From: Nitrospinaceae bacterium UBA7883
GTDB lineage: Bacteria > Nitrospinota_A > UBA7883
NCBI GenBank assembly: GCA_002500605.1
Contig: DLRR01000021.1
Location: 1 to 64,000 of the forward strand
Length of the DNA: 64,000 bases
Direction: 5' to 3'
The translations under genes were made by a program, and so were the position numbers. The notes beneath the pieces are model-generated. The model made no database searches. It saw only the letters and a program-made list of their open reading frames with translations, and was not told the origin of the DNA. This document shows, one piece after another, positions 19,979 through 29,642 of this stretch. The stretch's first letter is position 1. The number at the start of each line of letters is the position of its first letter.

Positions 19979-20940
19979 TAAACTAACTTATCCTTTTCTT
20001 CATCAGCTATGTTATAAGCTTGGATTATTTTTTTCACAAGTTCATGGCGTACAACATCTTTTTCTGTAAACTTAACAAGCCTAATGCCTGAAACATTTTT
20101 TAATACCATGTTAGCATTTACCAGTCCGGAGCCATTTTTCCCGGGCAAGTCTATCTGAGTCACATCTCCTGTTATTACCGCTTTAGAATTTCGACCAAGC
20201 CGAGTCAAAAACATTTTCATCTGATCAGGGGTTGTATTTTGTCCTTCATCAAGAATAATAAATGCATCATTTAGTGTTCGACCTCTCATATACGCTAAAG
20301 GGGCTATCTCTATCAAGCCTTGCTCTGTCAAGCGCTTAACATGATCTGCATCCAACAGATCAAATAAGGCGTCATAAAGCGGTCTTAAGTATGGATTAAT
20401 TTTTTCCTGCAAATCCCCTGGGAGAAAACCTAAATTCTCCCCCGCTTCAACTGCCGGTCTAGTAAGGATAATTCTACTCACCTTCTTTTTTAAAAGATCG
20501 TTTACCGCAGCAGCCATTGCAAGGTACGTTTTACCCGTTCCAGCTGGACCAGTTGCCAAAACTAAATCAAACCTATTCATGGCAAAAACATATTCTCTTT
20601 GAGCTAAAGAGCGGGGCAGAACTTCTCGTTTGCCAGTAGTAAGTTGAATACTCTCCGAAAATATTTCTTTAAGATTAATGGTTGGATCGTCGTAATATGC
20701 TGAAGTTATAAACTTGAGCATGCCATTGTTTAGTTCGTTTCCAGTTTCTATCAACTCGAAAAGCTGCAGCAACAAGTTCTCAGTTATTTCAGTGTAACGC
20801 TTGTCACCTCTAATCCTCAGTTTGTTTCCACGCGCAATGATTTGCACACCGAATCGTTTCTCAATCCTACGTATATTTTTATCGTTTATCCCAGCTAAAC
20901 TCTGGAAACTATGGTTGTAATCTAACAGGATTTCGTGCAC
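19978..20940 (-). CDS. phoH: PhoH-like ATPase
   Basis: A cytoplasmic P-loop ATPase of 320 residues, linked to RNA metabolism and usually encoded with ybeY. Walker A is GPAGTGKT near residue 132 and Walker B is AFIILDEGQN. The N-terminal ~110 residues carry the usual small KH-like/regulatory segment (IRRIEKRFGVQIIARGNKLRI). The start is a GTG at 20940, which preserves this conserved N-terminus. The pgpH ATG overlaps the stop by one base. Confidence 0.95.
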   Translation of the reverse strand: MHEILLDYNHSFQSLAGINDKNIRRIEKRFGVQIIARGNKLRIRGDKRYTEITENLLLQLFELIETGNELNNGMLKFITSAYYDDPTINLKEIFSESIQLTTGKREVLPRSLAQREYVFAMNRFDLVLATGPAGTGKTYLAMAAAVNDLLKKKVSRIILTRPAVEAGENLGFLPGDLQEKINPYLRPLYDALFDLLDADHVKRLTEQGLIEIAPLAYMRGRTLNDAFIILDEGQNTTPDQMKMFLTRLGRNSKAVITGDVTQIDLPGKNGSGLVNANMVLKNVSGIRLVKFTEKDVVRHELVKKIIQAYNIADEEKDKLV

Positions 20941-21039
20941 TTTTTATTTACTGGGGAGGTCGGCCAGGCTCAACGCCACAAAGCTCGATTATGGCGTCTG
21001 ACCAGAAGGTCGAAACACTAGCAGAGCGCTCAAGACAAC

Positions 21040-21062
21040 GCTCAATTTTATTTTTATTGAGC
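21040..21062. other. 7-bp hairpin in phoH/trkA intergenic region
   Basis: A perfect inverted repeat GCTCAAT with a 9-base A/T loop and ATTGAGC lies in the 251-bp gap between phoH and the downstream end of trkA. It could help end the trkH-trkA transcript (minus strand), but there is no following U-tract. The rest of the gap holds no gene that I can support. Confidence 0.3.
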
Positions 21063-21191
21063 AAGAAAACATGTTAGCGAAAGTTTACCATCAGCTCTTG
21101 GGGTCATGTCAAGAACAAGCGTGAAGCGGCAAGACATTATAATTAGGGGTCAAAGCAAATGCTAAATTCTTCATTAGAGTAATTGCTCGAC

Positions 21192-21851
21192 TTACCTGAT
21201 AGCCGTCACTTTCTCCAAGTCCTCATCCGAGCCCATAATAACCAAAATATCCGAATCCTTGATAATAAATTCTGGCTTGGGCATTGACGTTATTCGCTCC
21301 GGGATAACTTCCTTTACAGCAACAACCTGAACCTCATATTTGTATCTTAATTGAAGCTCTTTAATGCTTTTCCCAATAAAGCTATTTGGTACAGCTAGCT
21401 CCACTATGGAAAAACCTTCCATAAGAATTAGGTGGTCCATTAGATTTGGTGAAGTGAGTGCAGTCGCCAACTTTATGGCCATATCTTTTTCGGGATACAC
21501 AACCTCTGTTGCCCCAAGAATTTGCAGGATCTTTCCGTGCTGCTCAGTAATGGCCTTGACAATAATATTTTTGATGCCCATCTCTTTTAGATGTAAGGTG
21601 ACAAGGATAGAGTGATCCAATGGGGATCCAAGCCCAACTACAACAAAGTCCACTTCGCGAATATTTAGTGCCTCTAAAGTATCTCGATCCGTAGCGTCGG
21701 CCACAACAGACCGAGTGGAAAAGTCCTTAACTTTTTGGATCAGCGTTTTGTTCTGGTCAATAGCCAAAACCTCGTGCCCCTTGTCAAAAAGAGTTTTGGT
21801 CAGGTGATAACCAAATCTACCAAGGCCAATTATGGCGCATTTTTTTTGCAT
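21192..21851 (-). CDS. potassium uptake regulatory subunit TrkA/KtrA
   Basis: A cytoplasmic gating subunit of 219 residues. One Rossmann RCK_N domain (IIGLGRFGYHLTKTL, with the acidic AIDQN ending the second strand for NAD(H)/ATP binding) is followed by one RCK_C domain (~137-219). A single RCK pair is the KtrA-type size; E. coli TrkA has two. The ATG at 21851 is preferred because GGAGAGG lies just upstream. It follows the TrkH-like gene by about 35 bp. RCK_C domains of KtrA bind c-di-AMP in other bacteria, which is relevant because pgpH is close by. Confidence 0.9.
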   Translation of the reverse strand: MQKKCAIIGLGRFGYHLTKTLFDKGHEVLAIDQNKTLIQKVKDFSTRSVVADATDRDTLEALNIREVDFVVVGLGSPLDHSILVTLHLKEMGIKNIIVKAITEQHGKILQILGATEVVYPEKDMAIKLATALTSPNLMDHLILMEGFSIVELAVPNSFIGKSIKELQLRYKYEVQVVAVKEVIPERITSMPKPEFIIKDSDILVIMGSDEDLEKVTAIR

Positions 21852-21886
21852 ATCCCTCTCCATGGAAAATATTTCCCACCTGTCCG

Positions 21887-23251
21887 TTATCCTACCACTA
21901 CATTTTCCTCTGAATACTGAAAACTTCCTTTGGCATACTCAGTACCTACTGCCATAGCTACGGTTAGGGGGCCAAGACGCCCTATAAGCATTAGCAATGT
22001 AACCATTACTTTGCCAAACTCCGACAGGGTTTCTGTGGCCCCAGCTGATAAGCCAACAGTGCCAAACGCAGAAACAACCTCAAACATAATCTTCATGAAC
22101 ATATCACGATGCTCTGGTGAGCTGGCGCTACCAGACTCGGTAAACAAAAGAATTGTTGTGAATATGACAATGATTAGTATTGATACAAATAATATGGCTA
22201 AAGATCGGGATACTATCTGCTCTGGCACTGTGCGCTGAAAGATACTTACCGATTCTCTGGCCTTAATTCTTGATATCACTAGTGCTACAATAACGCCAAA
22301 TGTGGTAACTTTTATACCGCCTCCAACAGAGCCGGGCGCTGCACCAATGAACATGAGTAGCATAAACAAGTAAAGTGATCCGTTCGTGAACTCGCTAAAG
22401 TCGACGGTAACAAACCCTGCTGTTTTTGTAACGGACTGGAAAATCGATGCAAGGCCCTGATCCCAAAGAGGCATACCAGCAAGAGCATTGTTACGCTCCA
22501 TGGTAAATACCATAACAGCGCTGAATATCAACAGCAATACACTTACAAACAAGGTTATCTTACTGTTTAACGTAAGTCTCCTCTTGCCACGCTTAGACTT
22601 TGGTTCATTTATAAAAAGATTAAGTTCAACGATAGTGATAAACCCAAGAGAACCGAAAAAAATCAAAAGCCCTACAACACCATTAATCATTAAATCATCG
22701 GAGTACGAGATTAGGCTGTCTGGAAATAAAGTAATACCGGCATTGCAGAAGCCCGAGATTGAGTGGAAGGTAGCGTAATAAGCTGCCTTACCAATCCCCA
22801 TTTCATTCACCCAGCGAAAGAACAAGAATATGGCCCCCACCGCCTCTATGGAAAAAGTTAATAGCATTACATGTTTCAAAAGCTGTCGTATTGATAATTT
22901 TCTGCCTCGATCAAGGGAGTCAAAAACTATTGAGGTGTCCTTCATGGATAGCGATCTACCCAACAGCACCATAAACAACGTTGAAAACGTCATAATACCT
23001 AATCCACCTACCTGAATTAGCAACAATATAATAAGCTGTCCGAATGGGGTAAACTTTGTCCCCACATCTACAACCATTAATCCTGTTACACAAGTGGCTG
23101 ATGTAGCGGTAAAGAGGGCGTCAATGAATGATATTCCGTCCACGGCTGCAAATGGTAACTTCAACAGCAAAGTGCCAACCAACACAACTGCTATAAAAAT
23201 ACTCGAAAGCGCTTGGGATGGGCGCAGTTCTAACAATTTTTGTCCACGCAT
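21887..23251 (-). CDS. potassium uptake membrane subunit TrkH/KtrB
   Basis: A K+-translocating membrane protein of 454 residues with four M1-P-M2-like repeats. The selectivity-filter glycines can be seen in the pore loops: TSATCVTGLMV (repeat 1), SISGFCNAGITL (repeat 2), VTKTAGFVTVDF (repeat 3) and SAFGTVGLSAG (repeat 4). Length fits KtrB rather than the longer E. coli TrkH. It pairs with the TrkA/KtrA gene directly downstream. Upstream is glnD, 82 bp away on the same strand. Confidence 0.92.
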   Translation of the reverse strand: MRGQKLLELRPSQALSSIFIAVVLVGTLLLKLPFAAVDGISFIDALFTATSATCVTGLMVVDVGTKFTPFGQLIILLLIQVGGLGIMTFSTLFMVLLGRSLSMKDTSIVFDSLDRGRKLSIRQLLKHVMLLTFSIEAVGAIFLFFRWVNEMGIGKAAYYATFHSISGFCNAGITLFPDSLISYSDDLMINGVVGLLIFFGSLGFITIVELNLFINEPKSKRGKRRLTLNSKITLFVSVLLLIFSAVMVFTMERNNALAGMPLWDQGLASIFQSVTKTAGFVTVDFSEFTNGSLYLFMLLMFIGAAPGSVGGGIKVTTFGVIVALVISRIKARESVSIFQRTVPEQIVSRSLAILFVSILIIVIFTTILLFTESGSASSPEHRDMFMKIMFEVVSAFGTVGLSAGATETLSEFGKVMVTLLMLIGRLGPLTVAMAVGTEYAKGSFQYSEENVVVG

Positions 23252-23333
23252 TGGATTACTATATACGTTAAATGAAAAGTTTTAAAGACTACCTTTTATA
23301 AACCCGTTTTTACTTTTTGGTCATCAAGCACTG

Positions 23334-25904
23334 TTAGCTAGTTTCTTTTAGTGCAGCAATCATTGATTCCTGAAGACTAAGGTCTGTTATTTTTTTACCA
23401 TTTGCATCGGTTATGTAAAAAGCATTAATACCAGTGCCCCCTTCAGTGCTTATTTTGGCGGAAGTGATGTTTAGCTTTAGGTTCGCCATAATAGAAGTAA
23501 TATCGTATAGCAGACCTAGTCGGTCTGGAGCACGAATTTCTACTACTGTACGTTTTTCAGATAGGTTGTTTAGCATAACAATCTGAGCTTTTCGCCCCGC
23601 ATCATGATGTGATTTTTTAGTTTTAACATAGCGCATTCTTTGCTTTACTTGCTCTGCCACCGAACGCTTGCCTTCTAGAAAATCAGCCATCTCTTCCTCA
23701 AACTTGGTCAATATGGCATCTTCGAGGAAAATCCCAATATTTGCTCCATTAACAACAATGGTATCCATTGCCATATGGCCGTCAAAAGTATTAATACTGG
23801 TTTCAATAATGTTGAGGTTTTTGGCGGTAAATGCACCAGCTACGACAGAAAAAAACCCTATCCTCTCCTTTGAGGCCAAGGTAAACACACCTGTTTTGTC
23901 TCCAGGGTTTAATTTGAACAGAAAAGCTAGCCTACGCCCTTTTAGTCGTCGAAGTAGCCTCAAATGTTCGCCTACATCCTTCGCACTTGCCGTTCGAATA
24001 TATATGTTAGGAGCTCTTCTGAGAAACGATCGGACCTCAGCTTCTTCAACGCCAACTTCCTGTTCAAGTGTCGCTTGTGTGATTATGTCAACTCTCTCAG
24101 GACCAGTATTAAATACGGCTTCACCCTCTATAAAATATGTGATCGATTTTTGAAATAGGCTGAGTAAAAGCTGATCCTTCCATTGACTCCATATATCAGG
24201 ACCAACGGCTGAAATGTCGGCAAAAGTAAGGAGGTAGAGCCTTTTTAGATTTCTACTATGCTTGATTTTCTTACAAAACATCCTCAGTGTAGTAGGAATT
24301 GATATATTTCTGCGCAGAGCTGTGACGCTCATTAAAAGGTGTTCACTTACAAGAAATATGACAACATCTGCTATAGAATGAAGACTAAGTCTTTTCATTA
24401 TTTTCTCTGTTATTTTATCCTCCTCAATTGCGTGCATATCGTTGGCCCGCTTACCAAGATCATGTAACAGCAGTGCTAGCTTTACTGCTCCGATATCCGA
24501 GATAGATGAGTAAAGCGAGCGAAGTTCTGGCGCCACTAGTTCGGATTCCTGGAGGCCCTCAAGTGCTCTTAGAGCAGCAATGGTATGTTCGTCTACGGAG
24601 TATCTGTGGAATTTGTCAAACTGGGATAGAAATGTTATCTCCTTAAACTCTGGAATGAACCGACTTAAAATCCCAGTTTTATGAAAAACTGATATAGCCA
24701 AGTGGCTATTACTGAGATTTAATATCTCCATCAGTGCATTACCTCCCCGCTTTCCTCTATACCAACTTGCTGGGGAGTTTTCGGCCACCTTTTCTAATCC
24801 GCGAAACAAGTTTGGGGCAGGCTTAAGTCCTTCATCTGAAAGACGTCGTGCTATTCGAAATAAAATTGTTGGTTCACTCTCATATTCCATTGGTGGAAAG
24901 CTTCTTGCGAACAGTTGTATCCCGTCTGTATAAAGTCCGTCGTTATCTGCAAGTATTGGTCGCCATGACCATCTGCGCCTATAGTTGAAAGACATTTCGA
25001 TAATCTCTTCTGAGAACCTTTCAACAATTGAAGCTGACGTGTAGTATTTTTGCATTAACGTTGCACACGCTACATTTCGGTTTCCGGATATTCCCTCCAT
25101 TTCAGCCACATCGTATTGAAGCTCTTGGGCCAAAGTGTCCTCTAGTTTGTTAGTTAACCAATGAATACTGTTCCTAAGTCTCAAAATGTATGAGTAAGCC
25201 TCTTTCACTGATTGCATTTCACGGAGGTTTATCATTCCCCTTTCCGCCATTTGTTCCAAAGTCTCTACATCTATTCTCGAACGTATCACCCACGTGGCAG
25301 TATGAATATCTCGGAGACCACCAGCACTTTCTTTGAGATTAGGTTCGGTTAAGCAAACTACTGTTCCGTGGGCTCGGTGGCGCCTTTTCATCTCTTCAAC
25401 TTTGTCTTTGATAAATTTCTTAGTTTTACTTCGTACGACCTCTCGGAAATATTTTTTCCTGAATAAATCATAATATTCTCTATCCCCCGCCAAAAATCTA
25501 CACTCCATCATTGCAGTGCGAGCCGTAAGATCTTTTAAACCTATGGATATGGCATCGCTTGTACTACGAGAGCTGTGCCCCACCTTTAATCCGAGGTCCC
25601 ATAGTTTAGCAAGCAACGCATCGGGGGGTTTAAAAGTAGTTTTGCGGATAGAGTCTTTGATTAAAAAAAGAAGATCGATATCCGAACATGGGTTCAACAG
25701 GCCTCTTCCATAGCCTCCCAGAGCCACCAGCGCACCATCAAAAGCTCCATGCTCTGACTTGAACAAGTCTAATAATACCTCATCTACGACTACAGTAAGG
25801 CCTGAGCATACTTCAAGGCCAGAAACACCTCTTTCATGGAGTTTTCGTTGTTTTAACTTACCATCTTTAAGTTTATCTTTTAGCGTTTTAGAAAAATCAG
25901 ACAT
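23334..25904 (-). CDS. glnD: [protein-PII] uridylyltransferase / uridylyl-removing enzyme GlnD
   Basis: A nitrogen-status sensor that modifies PII proteins, 856 residues. The N-terminal nucleotidyltransferase domain has GGYGRGLLNPCSDIDLLFL near residue 64. The GlnD helical linker carries the SAGGLRDIHTATWV motif. The HD domain has LHDLGKRAND near residue 483 and EHTIAALRALEG. Two C-terminal ACT domains bind glutamine. All parts are present and in normal order. No glnB or glnK is in the window. Same-strand neighbours are ubiE upstream (17-bp gap) and trkH downstream. Confidence 0.95.
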   Translation of the reverse strand: MSDFSKTLKDKLKDGKLKQRKLHERGVSGLEVCSGLTVVVDEVLLDLFKSEHGAFDGALVALGGYGRGLLNPCSDIDLLFLIKDSIRKTTFKPPDALLAKLWDLGLKVGHSSRSTSDAISIGLKDLTARTAMMECRFLAGDREYYDLFRKKYFREVVRSKTKKFIKDKVEEMKRRHRAHGTVVCLTEPNLKESAGGLRDIHTATWVIRSRIDVETLEQMAERGMINLREMQSVKEAYSYILRLRNSIHWLTNKLEDTLAQELQYDVAEMEGISGNRNVACATLMQKYYTSASIVERFSEEIIEMSFNYRRRWSWRPILADNDGLYTDGIQLFARSFPPMEYESEPTILFRIARRLSDEGLKPAPNLFRGLEKVAENSPASWYRGKRGGNALMEILNLSNSHLAISVFHKTGILSRFIPEFKEITFLSQFDKFHRYSVDEHTIAALRALEGLQESELVAPELRSLYSSISDIGAVKLALLLHDLGKRANDMHAIEEDKITEKIMKRLSLHSIADVVIFLVSEHLLMSVTALRRNISIPTTLRMFCKKIKHSRNLKRLYLLTFADISAVGPDIWSQWKDQLLLSLFQKSITYFIEGEAVFNTGPERVDIITQATLEQEVGVEEAEVRSFLRRAPNIYIRTASAKDVGEHLRLLRRLKGRRLAFLFKLNPGDKTGVFTLASKERIGFFSVVAGAFTAKNLNIIETSINTFDGHMAMDTIVVNGANIGIFLEDAILTKFEEEMADFLEGKRSVAEQVKQRMRYVKTKKSHHDAGRKAQIVMLNNLSEKRTVVEIRAPDRLGLLYDITSIMANLKLNITSAKISTEGGTGINAFYITDANGKKITDLSLQESMIAALKETS

Positions 25905-25921
25905 TTAATCTATGCTCTTAA

Positions 25922-26647
25922 TCAAATTTTGATTCCTGTAAGAATATTGCATATCCCCAAAGTAAGCGGAACATACTTTACGTCTTTAAGCCCAATAGTC
26001 TCCAACTTTACTATTATCTTATCTGCGGTAGGGAATCTGTACACTGTGTCAGGCAGATATTTATATGCTGACTTATTGCCTGATAGTAGCCCTCCGATGC
26101 AAGGGAGTATTTGCGTAAAATAGAATTTATAAAAGCTGGCAAGAAGTCTATTGGTTGGTACTGCAAACTCAAGTATAACAATACGACCTCCTGGTTTTAA
26201 CACGCGGATCATCTCAGACAAACCTCTGTTCAAATCAGCGAAATTCCTAATTCCGAAAGCACAGCTGACCCCATCAAATACATTGTTCTCACAATCTATA
26301 TTCAAGACATCTAACAACTGAAAGTTTATTCTACTTTCGATTCCCATTTTCTTGATCTTTCCACGTCCAATTTTCAACATAGATTCTGAAAAATCTCCTC
26401 CTGTTACCATTGTAGTGGACTCACCAGCTTCCATTACTGCAATAGACAGATCTCCTGTTCCACATGCCACATCGAGGATATGTTTATCAGAAAGATCATC
26501 GAAACAGGCTGCTGCTTTTTTCCTCCAGGCTTTGTCCATGCCTAAGGATAAGAAGTGGTTTAGAAAATCATAGTTTTCCGCTATGGATGAAAACATTGAC
26601 TGGACTGCTTTTGCTTTTTTTTCTGTTATGTTCATGGTGAAATTCAT
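25922..26647 (-). CDS. ubiE: demethylmenaquinone/ubiquinone methyltransferase UbiE/MenG
   Basis: A SAM-dependent C-methyltransferase of quinone biosynthesis. Motif I is DVACGTGDLSIAV; the family signatures YDFLNHFLSLGMDKAWRKKA and GIRNF (CAFGIRNFADLNRGL) are intact, followed by PGGRIVILEF. The frame extends upstream to a GTG at 26665, but the ATG at 26647 (or 26635) is more likely. The quinone type cannot be told from this gene alone. It matters here because the CydA-like proteins at 44757-52619 may use quinol. Confidence 0.92.
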   Translation of the reverse strand: MNFTMNITEKKAKAVQSMFSSIAENYDFLNHFLSLGMDKAWRKKAAACFDDLSDKHILDVACGTGDLSIAVMEAGESTTMVTGGDFSESMLKIGRGKIKKMGIESRINFQLLDVLNIDCENNVFDGVSCAFGIRNFADLNRGLSEMIRVLKPGGRIVILEFAVPTNRLLASFYKFYFTQILPCIGGLLSGNKSAYKYLPDTVYRFPTADKIIVKLETIGLKDVKYVPLTLGICNILTGIKI

Positions 26648-26727
26648 ATCATTACCGCAGAACACTCAGATCTCTGCAATGGCCTAGAGAGTTGAAGTGA
26701 TTGTTTCTTTCTGAAGTTATATGCCTC

Positions 26728-28314
26728 TTATCGACGTTTGGGCTGATGCAGTTTGTATTCAAGACTGTCAACCAAAGCTTGCCAGCTCGCTTCAATTATG
26801 TTTGGAGAAACGCCAACAGTACCCCATCTGCTATTTTTATCCCCAGATTCAACAAGTACTCTTGTAACGGCAGCAGTTTTTGATTTGTCATCAAGAAGCC
26901 GTACTTTAAAATCATGCAACTCCACCTCGTAAAGCTCAGGATAATAATCTACCAAAGCACTTCGAACGGCTTTATCCAGAGCGTTGACAGGGCCATTACC
27001 TTCAGCAACTGAATGTCTAGTAGCTCCGTTTGGCAGACGAACCTTTATCACTGCTTCGGCCCAGTTCGAGCTTTTTAAATCTGAGAAATTGGACACAACT
27101 CTGGCACGCTCTATCTCAAATTTTCTTTTCCATTGACCCGTAGCTTTTCGAATAAGCAATTCAAAAGACCCTTCAGCTCCCTCAAACTGAAACCCCTGCG
27201 ATTCTAAGTCTTTTAAATCCTTAAGGATTTTTTTGATGGCTTTATCCTTGGATTTTATGTCTAAGCCAAGCTCGGCAGCTTTCATCAGAATATTCCACTT
27301 GCCAGACAAGTCCGAAACCAGTACACGTCTCCTGTTACCAACAATCTCTGGCTCCACATGTTCATAAGATCGAGAAACTTTGTTCACTGCAGCCACGTGT
27401 ATTCCACCTTTATGGGCAAATGCTGATCGCCCAGTATAGGGCTGATGGGGCCGCTGACTCATGTTAGCAAGTTCAAACGCTAACCTACTAAGCTCTCGCA
27501 GCTTTTTGAGTTTTGTCTTCGAGACACAGTTGAAACCTGCTTTTAGCTGAAGGTTTGGAATGACTGAACATAGGTTTGTATTGCCGCAGCGTTCACCTAT
27601 ACCGTTAATGGTTCCCTGTAGCTGGCGAGCACCTTTCTGGATAGCGGCTATACTGTTTGCAACAGCACAGTCTGAATCATTATGACAGTGAATTCCAATA
27701 TTTGCCCCTGGGAAAGTATTGCAAACAATACCCAATAAACTTTCCACCTCAGAAGTTAGGGTCCCTCCATTTGTATCACATAAGGTGAGCCAATCAGCGC
27801 CAGCATCCAAAGCAACAGAAAGGACCTCAATTGAGTATTTTTGGTTATCCTTGCAACCATCAAAAAAATGTTCTGCATCAAATATTACTTCGTCCACATT
27901 TTTCTTGAGATATGTGATAGTGCTGTGGATTAGTTCCAAATTTTTTCTTGCAGAAACCCCTAAAACTTTGGTTGCTTGCATGTTCCAGGCTTTGCCCACA
28001 ATGGTAACCACTGGTGTCTTAGCTGCAAGCAAAAGCTGTACATTGCGGTCTTCGGCTGCTTTATTTTTGGGGTGATGAGTAGATCCAAATGCAGCTATTC
28101 TAGCTCGTTTGAGGTTAAGCGACCTTACACGCTTAAAATATGCCTCGTCCTTTGGATTTGATACTGGCCATCCACCTTCAATGTAATGGATACCGAAATC
28201 ATCCAAAGCCTCAGTCAATCTCAGTTTATCATCTAGAGAGAAAGAAACTCCTTCCGACTGGGCCCCATCACGTAATGTTGTATCATAAAGGAAAACTTTT
28301 CTATCTTTGCTCAT
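26728..28314 (-). CDS. cimA: (R)-citramalate synthase
   Basis: Condenses pyruvate with acetyl-CoA to citramalate, the threonine-independent route to isoleucine. The 528-residue protein starts with YDTTLRDGAQSEGVSFSLDD, the CimA variant of the alpha-isopropylmalate synthase active-site motif. It carries the metal-binding HCHNDSDCAVANS near residue 200 and the G-x-GERCGN segment, and has a C-terminal LeuA-type allosteric domain (~400-525). It is 19 bp downstream of lysC in a cluster of aspartate-family genes, as in Geobacter-type genomes. Confidence 0.93.
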   Translation of the reverse strand: MSKDRKVFLYDTTLRDGAQSEGVSFSLDDKLRLTEALDDFGIHYIEGGWPVSNPKDEAYFKRVRSLNLKRARIAAFGSTHHPKNKAAEDRNVQLLLAAKTPVVTIVGKAWNMQATKVLGVSARKNLELIHSTITYLKKNVDEVIFDAEHFFDGCKDNQKYSIEVLSVALDAGADWLTLCDTNGGTLTSEVESLLGIVCNTFPGANIGIHCHNDSDCAVANSIAAIQKGARQLQGTINGIGERCGNTNLCSVIPNLQLKAGFNCVSKTKLKKLRELSRLAFELANMSQRPHQPYTGRSAFAHKGGIHVAAVNKVSRSYEHVEPEIVGNRRRVLVSDLSGKWNILMKAAELGLDIKSKDKAIKKILKDLKDLESQGFQFEGAEGSFELLIRKATGQWKRKFEIERARVVSNFSDLKSSNWAEAVIKVRLPNGATRHSVAEGNGPVNALDKAVRSALVDYYPELYEVELHDFKVRLLDDKSKTAAVTRVLVESGDKNSRWGTVGVSPNIIEASWQALVDSLEYKLHQPKRR

Positions 28315-28333
28315 GGTGTTGTATCCCTCGTGA

Positions 28334-29566
28334 TCATTGCTTTTTTACTGGTTTTCCCAAATCAAAGGAATCATGCAAAATTTTTACGGCTTTATCTAGC
28401 TCATCGTTAGAAACAACACATGAAACTTTAATTTCTGATGTGGAAATCATCATTATATTGATACCACCCTCTGCTAATGCAGAGAATGCTTTTGCGGCCA
28501 CACCTGAGTGGCTTTTCATTCCCACTCCGATTATTGACACCTTGCCAATGTTTTCATCAGTTTGGAGCTTTTTTGCCCCAACTTTACTGACCGTGTCCGA
28601 CAAAAGGCCTTTAGTTTTTAGTAGCTCTGCTTTTGGGATAGTAAAAGATAAATCCGTCAATCCGCCCGCAGACGTATTTTGGATGATCATATCCACATTG
28701 ATAGTCGCTTCGGCTACGGCATTGAAAATTCTTGCAGCAATGCCAGGTTTGTCTGGAACACCAACAAGGGTTATCTTAGCCTGATCCCTTGCAAATGCTA
28801 CCGCCGAAACCACAACAGATTCCATCTCTTTTTGTTCAGCAGTCACAAGCGTACCCTTCCCTTCCTCGAACGTTGATTTAACTCGTATAGGCATATTGTA
28901 TTTTTTCCCAAATTCCACAGAACGAACTTGGAGAACTTTGGCACCAAGGCTTGCCATTTCAAGCATCTCGTCAAAAGATATTATGTCTATTTTCCTTGCG
29001 TTTGGTACTACTTTTGGATCGGTAGTGTATACACCACCAACATCAGTATATATTTCGCACAAATCAGCTTTTACTGCCACAGCAATAGCTACTGCAGACG
29101 TGTCCGACCCTCCACGACCAAGGGTCGTAACATTGCCAGTTTTTTCATCTATACCCTGAAAACCAGCCACAACACAGACATTATGATCAGTTAGCGCTTC
29201 TTTTAACTTTTCGCCAGTTATCCTTTGTATTCTTGCTTTCATATGCACGGCATCTGTAATCATACCAATCTGCCTGCCAGTAAATGATTGAGCAGCCGTG
29301 CCCAACTCATTTAATGTGATGGCCAACAGTGCTGCTGACACACGTTCGCCTGAACTCATAAGCATATCCATCTCACGTTCGCTGGGGCTTTTGCTTAGCT
29401 TTTGGGCTAGTCCAATCAGCCGGTCAGTTTCACCCGACATAGCGGAAACAACCACAACAATGTCATTCCCCTCACTATGAGTCTTGCAGACCTTTCTGGC
29501 AACCTGTTGTATCTTTTCCAGTGACGCAACCGAGGTGCCTCCATATTTTTGTACTATTAGCGCCAT
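28334..29566 (-). CDS. lysC: aspartate kinase
   Basis: The first enzyme of the lysine/threonine/methionine pathway, phosphorylating aspartate. It is 410 residues, monofunctional. The kinase motif [10 protein letters not shown] is at residues 5-14, with [10 protein letters not shown] and [14 protein letters not shown] following. [16 protein letters not shown] is the aspartokinase signature. Two ACT domains (~265-405) provide feedback inhibition. It lies between the ApgM-type gene (76 bp) and cimA. Confidence 0.95.
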   Translation of the reverse strand: MALIVQKYGGTSVASLEKIQQVARKVCKTHSEGNDIVVVVSAMSGETDRLIGLAQKLSKSPSEREMDMLMSSGERVSAALLAITLNELGTAAQSFTGRQIGMITDAVHMKARIQRITGEKLKEALTDHNVCVVAGFQGIDEKTGNVTTLGRGGSDTSAVAIAVAVKADLCEIYTDVGGVYTTDPKVVPNARKIDIISFDEMLEMASLGAKVLQVRSVEFGKKYNMPIRVKSTFEEGKGTLVTAEQKEMESVVVSAVAFARDQAKITLVGVPDKPGIAARIFNAVAEATINVDMIIQNTSAGGLTDLSFTIPKAELLKTKGLLSDTVSKVGAKKLQTDENIGKVSIIGVGMKSHSGVAAKAFSALAEGGINIMMISTSEIKVSCVVSNDELDKAVKILHDSFDLGKPVKKQ

Positions 29567-29642
29567 AAAAATTTCTATCCAACAAAGGTTAATACCACAA
29601 GTTCAATGTCCTGTGAAATCTTTCCACTCAATTTTTCAACTG

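Noticed and set aside
23668..24153. 161-codon plus-strand ORF antisense to glnD
   Set aside because: Shadow frame of a strongly conserved gene; composition follows the reverse strand.
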